Assembly: GCA_051011415.1 (NCBI GenBank)
Contig: JBPCTY010000095.1
Coordinates: 1 to 11,914 of the forward strand
Origin: SZUA-442 sp051011415
GTDB taxonomy: Bacteria; Actinomycetota; Acidimicrobiia; Spongiisociales; UBA5794
DNA: 11,914 nucleotides
Reading direction: 5' to 3'
Shown: positions 7,624 through 11,914 of the stretch, piece by piece
Numbering within the stretch: the first letter of the stretch is position 1
How the letters are laid out: every line of letters begins with the position of its first letter
The notes under the pieces: model-generated
What the model saw: the letters and a program-made list of their open reading frames with translations, nothing else
What the model was told of the DNA's origin: nothing
The model's database searches: none
Position numbers and translations under genes: made by a program

Positions 7624-7665
7624 ATGCGCGGAGCAACCTCGTCTCTCCCGCTCCGTATTGGATGA
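7624..7665 (+). CDS. Possible 13-codon leader ORF coupled to the DEAD-box helicase
   Basis: This ATG opens a 13-codon frame (MRGATSSLPLRIG) whose TGA overlaps the helicase ATG as ATGA (7662-7665). The helicase start has no Shine-Dalgarno of its own, so re-initiation from this ORF would explain how it is translated. A TAGCGT hexamer at 7616-7621 ends only two bases before the ATG, too close to be its leaderless promoter, so the ORF may not lie on every transcript. The same arrangement occurs before the cyclase gene. Chance is a real alternative. Confidence 0.25.
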   Translation: MRGATSSLPLRIG

Positions 7666-8897
7666 CTGACACAGAACTGACCACAACGGCCGCGTCCTTC
7701 GCTGAACTCGGCGTAGCCGAAGATCTCGTTGCGACTCTTGCCGAAGACGGCATCGTCTCCCCGTTTCCTATTCAGGAAATGACGCTGCCCAGCGCTCTTG
7801 AGGGTGCTGACATCACCGGCAAGGCCAAGACCGGGTCTGGCAAGACGCTTGCATTCGGCATTCCGATGCTTGAACGCGTCGGCGAGGCCGAGGCGAAACG
7901 CCCACAGGCCCTCGTTCTCGTCCCTACGCGAGAACTTGCGGTCCAGGTGACCAGGACACTGAAGCCGCTCCTCGCAGTGCGCAACCGCACCGCTGTCGCG
8001 GTATACGGCGGTGCTCCGATGGGCCCGCAGGTTGAGGCACTCGAAAAAGGCGCATCGATTGCGATCGCGACCCCTGGCCGCTTGATTGACCTGATGGAGC
8101 GCAAGGCCCTCGACCCCCGAAGCATTTCGATTGTCGCCATCGATGAGGCAGACCAGATGGCCGACATGGGCTTCATGCCACAAGTCCGAGCGATCATGGC
8201 CAAGCTCCCCGAGGAGCGACAGACCTTCCTCTATTCGGCGACGCTCGACCATCAGGTCCAGGAACTCATCAACAACTACATGACCGATCCTGTGAAGTAC
8301 GAGGTCGAGTCCCCGACCGAGACGGTCGACACGATGGAGCATCGATTCCTCAAGGTACACCACATGGACAAGGCCAAGGTTGTGAAGGCCCTCGCGGAGA
8401 ACAACGACCGAGTCCTCGCTTTCACCAGAACAAAGGCTGGGGCCGATCGCCTCGCCAGGGACCTCCGCGAGCTCGAGGTCGGCTGTGCCCCGATCCATGG
8501 CGACCTTCCACAGAGCAAGCGTGAACAGAGTCTGCAGCGGTTTGCCGATGGGAAGATCAGCGTCCTTGTTGCAACGAACGTTGCTGCGCGTGGACTCCAC
8601 ATCGATGGAGTCGATGTCGTCGTGCACTACGACCCGCCTGACGATCCAAAGACCTACCTCCACCGCAGCGGCCGCACTGCACGTGCCGGCGAAGAAGGAC
8701 TGGTCGTGACACTCGTCGAGTGGGACCAGGTGAACGAGGTCCTGGGAATCCAGCGCCGCGCACACCTCAACGTACCGATCGTCAAGATGTTCTCCAACGA
8801 CGAGCGCCTCGCTGACCTTGCGGCATGGGAACCTCCACCCGAGGAAGCGCCCTTCAAGGAGAAGGCGCTCAAGCGCCGCCGCCGCGGCGGGTTCTAG
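7662..8897 (+). CDS. DEAD-box ATP-dependent RNA helicase
   Basis: This 411-residue SF2 helicase has two RecA-like domains and would unwind or remodel RNA in the cytoplasm using ATP. In order: Q motif FPIQ (Gln38), motif I AKTGSGKT (55-62), Ia PTREL (88-92), Ib TPGR (137-140), motif II DEAD (161-164), motif III SAT (192-194), motif V VAARGLH (307-313) and motif VI HRSGRTARAG (334-343). His in place of the more common Asp in motif V is seen. The protein ends soon after the core in a short basic tail (KRRRRGGF), with no long RGG or DbpA-type RNA-binding extension. The frame stays open upstream to a TTG at 7599, but homology begins close to this ATG. There is no SD. Ribosome assembly, RNA decay and cold adaptation are all possible roles. 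Confidence 0.94.
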   Translation: MTDTELTTTAASFAELGVAEDLVATLAEDGIVSPFPIQEMTLPSALEGADITGKAKTGSGKTLAFGIPMLERVGEAEAKRPQALVLVPTRELAVQVTRTLKPLLAVRNRTAVAVYGGAPMGPQVEALEKGASIAIATPGRLIDLMERKALDPRSISIVAIDEADQMADMGFMPQVRAIMAKLPEERQTFLYSATLDHQVQELINNYMTDPVKYEVESPTETVDTMEHRFLKVHHMDKAKVVKALAENNDRVLAFTRTKAGADRLARDLRELEVGCAPIHGDLPQSKREQSLQRFADGKISVLVATNVAARGLHIDGVDVVVHYDPPDDPKTYLHRSGRTARAGEEGLVVTLVEWDQVNEVLGIQRRAHLNVPIVKMFSNDERLADLAAWEPPPEEAPFKEKALKRRRRGGF

Positions 8898-8950
8898 GCG
8901 CCCTCGCGGCTCCGTCTCGCTGCAACGCCAACTGGGTCCTCTGGGCTGGG

Positions 8951-8956
8951 TAGCGT
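8951..8956 (+). promoter_or_regulatory. Candidate -10 element (TAGCGT) ahead of the cyclase leader ORF
   Basis: TAGCGT fits TANNNT and is followed seven bases later by the ATG at 8964, the spacing expected for a leaderless transcript that begins at that start codon. No clear -35 is visible. The sequence shares a block with the leader of the helicase gene (TAGCG and TTCATGCG, here separated by TGCGG). Confidence 0.35.
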
Positions 8957-8963
8957 GCGGTTC

Positions 8964-8996
8964 ATGCGGATCGATCCCAACAGAGTCACAGAATGA
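8964..8996 (+). CDS. Possible 10-codon leader ORF coupled to the cyclase-NB-ARC gene
   Basis: The ATG at 8964 opens a 10-codon frame (MRIDPNRVTE) whose TGA overlaps the main ATG as ATGA (8993-8996). The main start has no convincing Shine-Dalgarno, whereas the leader ATG sits seven bases after a TANNNT hexamer. A leaderless mini-ORF that delivers ribosomes to the main start by termination-reinitiation fits these facts. Leaderless short ORFs of this kind are known in mycobacteria. It is not proven here. Confidence 0.35.
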   Translation: MRIDPNRVTE

Positions 8997-11569
8997 GTGG
9001 ACAGCTGCCGACGGGGACGGTCACGTTCTTGTTCACCGATATTGAGGGCTCCACCCGAATCCTCAGCCGGGTCGGGAGCGATCGCTACACCGACCTCCTC
9101 ACACGCCACCACGAGGTCGTCAGAGCGGGGCTGGATGCCCGTGGTGGAGTCGAGATGCGCACCGAAGGTGACGCATTCTTTGCGGTGTTCACCGACGTCG
9201 CGGCCGGCGTCGACGCCGCTATCGACATCCAACGCTCTCTCGAGAGCGATCAGGATCTCGCCGACGAGGACCTCAGGGTTCGGATGGGTCTCCACACGGG
9301 AGAAGCAGTTCTTGGTGGTGACAACTACACGGGGCTGGATGTTCACATCGCTGCACGGGTGTCGGGGGCTGCACACGGCGGCCAGATTCTCGTTACTGAT
9401 CGCATCGTTGCCGACGGCCTGGGCGCTGACGCTTCCTACAAGCCGCTCGGCGAGTACTGGCTGAAAGACATCGATGACCCAGTAAGCCTCAATCAGGTGG
9501 TGGCACCAGGCCTCGAGTCGAACGCTCCACCTCCGAGGGCTCCTGCGAGCCACCCAGTCAATGCGCCCGTTGATCTGTCGTCGTTCCTTGGAAGGGATGA
9601 TGACGTCGCCAACGGAACTGAAGCGTTGAAGACCAGCAGGCTTGTGACGCTCACCGGACCCGGCGGGACTGGCAAGACACGACTGTCCGTTGAGATCGGC
9701 ACAGCGATGTCGAAGGATTTCAGTGATGGTGCGTTCTTTGTTCCGTTGGCTGGCATCAGCGATCCGTCATCCGTCCCGAATCAGGCGATCGACGCTGTGG
9801 GCGCACCGATGTCGGACCCGTCAAAGACACCAATCGACGCACTCGCCACCTTCCTCCAGCACCGGAGCGTCTTGCTCATCATGGACAACTTCGAGCATGT
9901 CCTTGACGCTCGCACAACGGTCACCGCAGTCTTGGAAGCTTCGCCTGGTTCGAGAGTTCTGGTGACCTCCCGGACCCCGCTCGGCGTTTCGGGCGAACAG
10001 GAGATTGGGATAGCTCCGTTGAACATTGCGGACGCAGCGGTTGAGCTGTTCGCCGAACGGGCGCGTTCCGTTCGCGGATCGTTTGCGCTGGATGACACCA
10101 ATCGAACGACGGTCGAAGCGATTGTCCGCAGACTCGACGGTTTGCCGCTTGCGATCGAGCTTGCTGCGGCCAGGGTGCGGATGATGTCGTGCGAGGCAAT
10201 TCTCGAAACCCTCGATCCGCTGTCCTTGAGCGGAAGAACCGCAGCCGAGCGAGAGGTAACGCTTGCCGACACAATCAGGTGGTCGTACGACCTGCTCTCC
10301 GAGCCAGAGCAAAAGCTGCTGACCCGGCTCGGTGCGTTTCCGACCGGTGCGGGTCTTGACCAGATCATCACCGTCACGCAGCCGTCGACCGACCTTGGAA
10401 TCGATCCATTCTCGGGGCTCGGCTCGCTCGTCGACCACAGCCTGCTGGTCGGCGATCATTCCGGCGCATCGCCACGGTTCCGGATGCTCGAAACCGTTCG
10501 CGAGTTTGCCATCCAACGGCTTGACGAGACATCTGATGAGCGGCAGATCAGGGACCGGCACGCTGCCGCGTACCTCGCCATGCTCGAGGAGGCTCAACCG
10601 CATCTCGATGGCAAGGACTCCAAGGATTGGATGACCAAGCTCGGCGTGGAGAATGCGAACCTCCAGACGGCGCTGAGCCATGCGGTCGCTGTGGGCGATG
10701 CGGATACTGCGCAGCGGATTGTGTCGGCAGCGTGGCAGTTCTGGAAAACCCGCGGCCACCTGGTGGAGGCGACCGACGCGGCATCGTCTGCGTTGGCACT
10801 GGATGGATCTCTGCCCGAGGTCAGGGCTGAAGCTCTCGACGCTGCCGGTTCAATCGCCTATTGGGTCGGAGATGCACCTGCCACGCGGTCGTACTACGAG
10901 GAAGCAGTGGCCATCCGTCGGGACCACGACATCACCGATGGGCTGGCGGCAGCTCTGTACAACCTGTCGTTCCCTGTCACTGACGAGGATGGCCTCGAAG
11001 CTGCAACCGAATTGCTTGACGAGGCAAGTGAGGTCGCCGCCGAAGAAGGCAACGACAGGCTCGTGGCGTATGCACATGTAGCTGTCGCCCGCACCTGGCT
11101 CAACCAGTCACCCGAACGGGCCCTTGAGAACTCGCAGAAGGCCATTGATGCGTTCAAGATTGTTGATGATCCGATCTCCGAGGCGTGGGCAATGGCAATT
11201 CGATCAGCTGCCCTGCACCACCTGGGCGACCATCGGGCTGCGACGAGAGATCTGCAGGTCGGGCTCGTGGTGTTTGCCGAGGCCAACGACCTCTCCGGCA
11301 TCGCGGTAACAATGACCGGGGTCGCGGACAACGCCAGACGACTGGGAGATGACGTCGAGGCGCTCTATTTCGTTGGTGCGGTGAGGGCCTTGAGAGAGTC
11401 ATCAGGAATCGGAGTCCAGACAGCGCTTGATGCGACCGTCCAGGAGTTCTCGGATGCAGGCGCTGTCGAGGCTCTGGAACCCGAACTGCGGACAGCCTAC
11501 GAACTGGGCCACTCCGACCCCCTCGACACCAGCATCAGCAAGGCGCTGGCCTACACACCAACTCCGTAG
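8993..11569 (+). CDS. Class III nucleotide cyclase domain fused to NB-ARC-type ATPase and TPR-like region
   Basis: This 858-residue, probably cytoplasmic protein has three parts. Residues 8-170 are a class III adenylate/guanylate cyclase domain: FLFTDIEGSTR with metal ligand Asp16, EGDAFFAVF with Asp60, RVRMGLHTGEA, and AARVSGAAHGGQILV with Arg122. Arg56 stands where canonical cyclases have the base-contacting Lys, Leu115 where they have Asp, and His118 replaces the transition-state Asn, so activity may be altered or weak. Residues 195-510 are an NB-ARC/AfsR-like P-loop ATPase: FLGRDDDV, Walker A GPGGTGKTR (222-230), Walker B VLLIMDNFEHV, LVTSRTPL, GLPLAIELAAAR (383-394) and FRMLETVREFA. Residues about 515-840 are helical, resembling TPRs. 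Mycobacterial relatives (Rv0386, Rv1358, Rv2488c) add a C-terminal LuxR HTH; none is visible here. It may convert a signal sensed by the repeats into cyclic nucleotide. Confidence 0.92.
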   Translation: MSGQLPTGTVTFLFTDIEGSTRILSRVGSDRYTDLLTRHHEVVRAGLDARGGVEMRTEGDAFFAVFTDVAAGVDAAIDIQRSLESDQDLADEDLRVRMGLHTGEAVLGGDNYTGLDVHIAARVSGAAHGGQILVTDRIVADGLGADASYKPLGEYWLKDIDDPVSLNQVVAPGLESNAPPPRAPASHPVNAPVDLSSFLGRDDDVANGTEALKTSRLVTLTGPGGTGKTRLSVEIGTAMSKDFSDGAFFVPLAGISDPSSVPNQAIDAVGAPMSDPSKTPIDALATFLQHRSVLLIMDNFEHVLDARTTVTAVLEASPGSRVLVTSRTPLGVSGEQEIGIAPLNIADAAVELFAERARSVRGSFALDDTNRTTVEAIVRRLDGLPLAIELAAARVRMMSCEAILETLDPLSLSGRTAAEREVTLADTIRWSYDLLSEPEQKLLTRLGAFPTGAGLDQIITVTQPSTDLGIDPFSGLGSLVDHSLLVGDHSGASPRFRMLETVREFAIQRLDETSDERQIRDRHAAAYLAMLEEAQPHLDGKDSKDWMTKLGVENANLQTALSHAVAVGDADTAQRIVSAAWQFWKTRGHLVEATDAASSALALDGSLPEVRAEALDAAGSIAYWVGDAPATRSYYEEAVAIRRDHDITDGLAAALYNLSFPVTDEDGLEAATELLDEASEVAAEEGNDRLVAYAHVAVARTWLNQSPERALENSQKAIDAFKIVDDPISEAWAMAIRSAALHHLGDHRAATRDLQVGLVVFAEANDLSGIAVTMTGVADNARRLGDDVEALYFVGAVRALRESSGIGVQTALDATVQEFSDAGAVEALEPELRTAYELGHSDPLDTSISKALAYTPTP

Positions 11570-11582
11570 GGCCTTCGTCTCT

Positions 11583-11590
11583 GAACGTTC
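11583..11590. promoter_or_regulatory. 8-bp palindrome GAACGTTC upstream of the DUF222 gene
   Basis: A perfect 8-bp palindrome lies in the 64-bp gap after the cyclase gene, about 30 bases upstream of the candidate -10 for the DUF222 gene. It resembles the arms of an actinobacterial LexA box (GAAC-N4-GTTC) but lacks the four-base spacer, so I do not call it one. It could bind another dimeric regulator or be chance. Confidence 0.2.
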
Positions 11591-11621
11591 AAAATGGCCG
11601 GTTTCTGTCACACCCATGACA

Positions 11622-11627
11622 TACGTT
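11622..11627 (+). promoter_or_regulatory. Candidate -10 element (TACGTT) for a leaderless DUF222 transcript
   Basis: TACGTT fits TANNNT and ends six bases before the ATG at 11634. No Shine-Dalgarno precedes that ATG. If the in-frame ATG at 11616 were the real start, this hexamer would lie inside the gene instead, so the promoter and the start choice depend on each other. Confidence 0.3.
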
Positions 11628-11633
11628 GTCCAT

Positions 11634-11914
11634 ATGTTCACACCGCCCAACATCGAGCAGCTGACCGAAAGACTGTCATCGCTCGAACACGAGATAGCCG
11701 ACCTCAGAGCACAACAAGTGGTACTGGTCAACGAGCTTGATTCCGGTCAAGCACCGCTGGCTGATGCATCCCGATCGCTGACCGAGTATGTGCAATCGCA
11801 CACCGATGTCAGCGACCACACCGCCAGAGATCTCGTGTACCTCGCTCGCACCATTCCGCATCACCGTTCGGTTTCGTTTCGCCTTGCCTCCGCATCGATC
11901 ACGTTTGACAGGGC
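11634..11914 (+). CDS. DUF222 (13E12-type) protein, N-terminal part; probable HNH endonuclease family, 3' partial
   Basis: An open frame of 93 codons runs off the right edge without a stop. It begins MFTPPNIEQLTERLSSLEHE, a helical, probably coiled segment. It continues with SRSLTEYVQSHTDVSDHTAR, LVYLARTIPHH and LASASITFDR. This order (a repeated-Leu helix, then D-xSR-S-x-x-E/D-W/Y-V, T/S-x-x-TAR-x-L-V-x-LAR and a final ...G/S-x-I/V-S/T-F-D-R) is the N-terminal pattern of actinobacterial DUF222 proteins, the 13E12 repeat family, which usually end in an HNH nuclease domain. That domain would lie outside the window. The ATG at 11634 is preferred because of the TANNNT spacing; ATG 11616 is in frame and would add six residues. 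Function of the family is poorly known, and it is often multi-copy. Confidence 0.72.
   Translation, partial: MFTPPNIEQLTERLSSLEHEIADLRAQQVVLVNELDSGQAPLADASRSLTEYVQSHTDVSDHTARDLVYLARTIPHHRSVSFRLASASITFDR

Noticed and set aside
7599..7661. TTG-initiated N-terminal extension of the helicase.
   Set aside because: The added 21 residues do not resemble helicase N-termini, TTG is a rare start, and the ATG at 7662 gives a normal family start.
7206..8765. A 519-codon open frame on the minus strand.
   Set aside because: It lies opposite the helicase and HAD genes, whose catalytic motifs are fully intact. Its translation is rich in His, Arg and Cys with no recognisable domain. Long antisense frames are expected in codon-biased high-GC genes.
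9821..10759. 312-codon minus-strand frame inside the cyclase-NB-ARC gene.
   Set aside because: It is the antisense shadow of a well-supported coding region with no recognisable protein motif.
8993..11569. A CBASS- or Pycsar-type anti-phage system.
   Set aside because: The cyclase domain is class III, but no adjacent cyclic-nucleotide effector (nuclease, transmembrane or TIR protein) is visible in the window, and the fusion with NB-ARC resembles known actinobacterial regulators.
11583..11590. LexA (SOS) box at GAACGTTC.
   Set aside because: The actinobacterial LexA box needs four bases between GAAC and GTTC; here there are none.

Overview
The window looks like chromosomal DNA from a high-GC Gram-positive bacterium, most likely an actinobacterium; I would lean to Acidimicrobiia, but that is inference. 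The supporting signs are a strong G/C preference at third codon positions, a FadE5-like acyl-CoA dehydrogenase, a class III cyclase fused to an NB-ARC/TPR protein, a DUF222 gene, 4-base ATGA/GTGA gene overlaps, and several genes with no Shine-Dalgarno (SD) sequence. Genes are densely packed and I see no insertion sequence, CRISPR array, tRNA or rRNA.

Layout, left to right. (1) The end of a small membrane protein overlaps a small XRE/Cro-type regulator (1-478). (2) After a 253-bp gap comes a two-gene operon for a heterodimeric ABC exporter (732-4276). Its sequence is asymmetric: one of the two ATP sites carries both non-canonical motifs. (3) On the minus strand, a lipoprotein FKBP/SlyD-like prolyl isomerase (4263-4859) converges on the exporter operon with a 14-bp overlap. 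(4) Divergent from it, a FadE5-type acyl-CoA dehydrogenase (5029-6801) overlaps by 4 bp a HAD-IB phosphatase with a predicted C-terminal membrane helix (6798-7589). (5) A DEAD-box RNA helicase (7662-8897). (6) An 858-residue protein joining a class III nucleotide cyclase domain to an NB-ARC-type ATPase and a helical TPR-like region (8993-11569). (7) The start of a DUF222 (13E12/HNH-type) protein that runs off the right edge (11634-11914).

The neighbours do not form one pathway. Likely functional units are the regulator/membrane-protein pair, the ABC exporter pair, and the dehydrogenase/phosphatase pair. The most interesting gene is the cyclase-NB-ARC-TPR fusion. It lacks the C-terminal LuxR DNA-binding domain known from related mycobacterial proteins, so the cyclase would be its only visible output, yet several canonical cyclase active-site positions are altered. 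The most interesting non-coding signal is the start-site architecture. The helicase and cyclase genes each lack an SD and are each preceded by a 10-13 codon ORF whose TGA overlaps the main ATG. Both leaders share a TAGCG...TTCATGCG block. TANNNT hexamers lie 6-7 bases ahead of an ATG at three places, which suggests leaderless transcripts.
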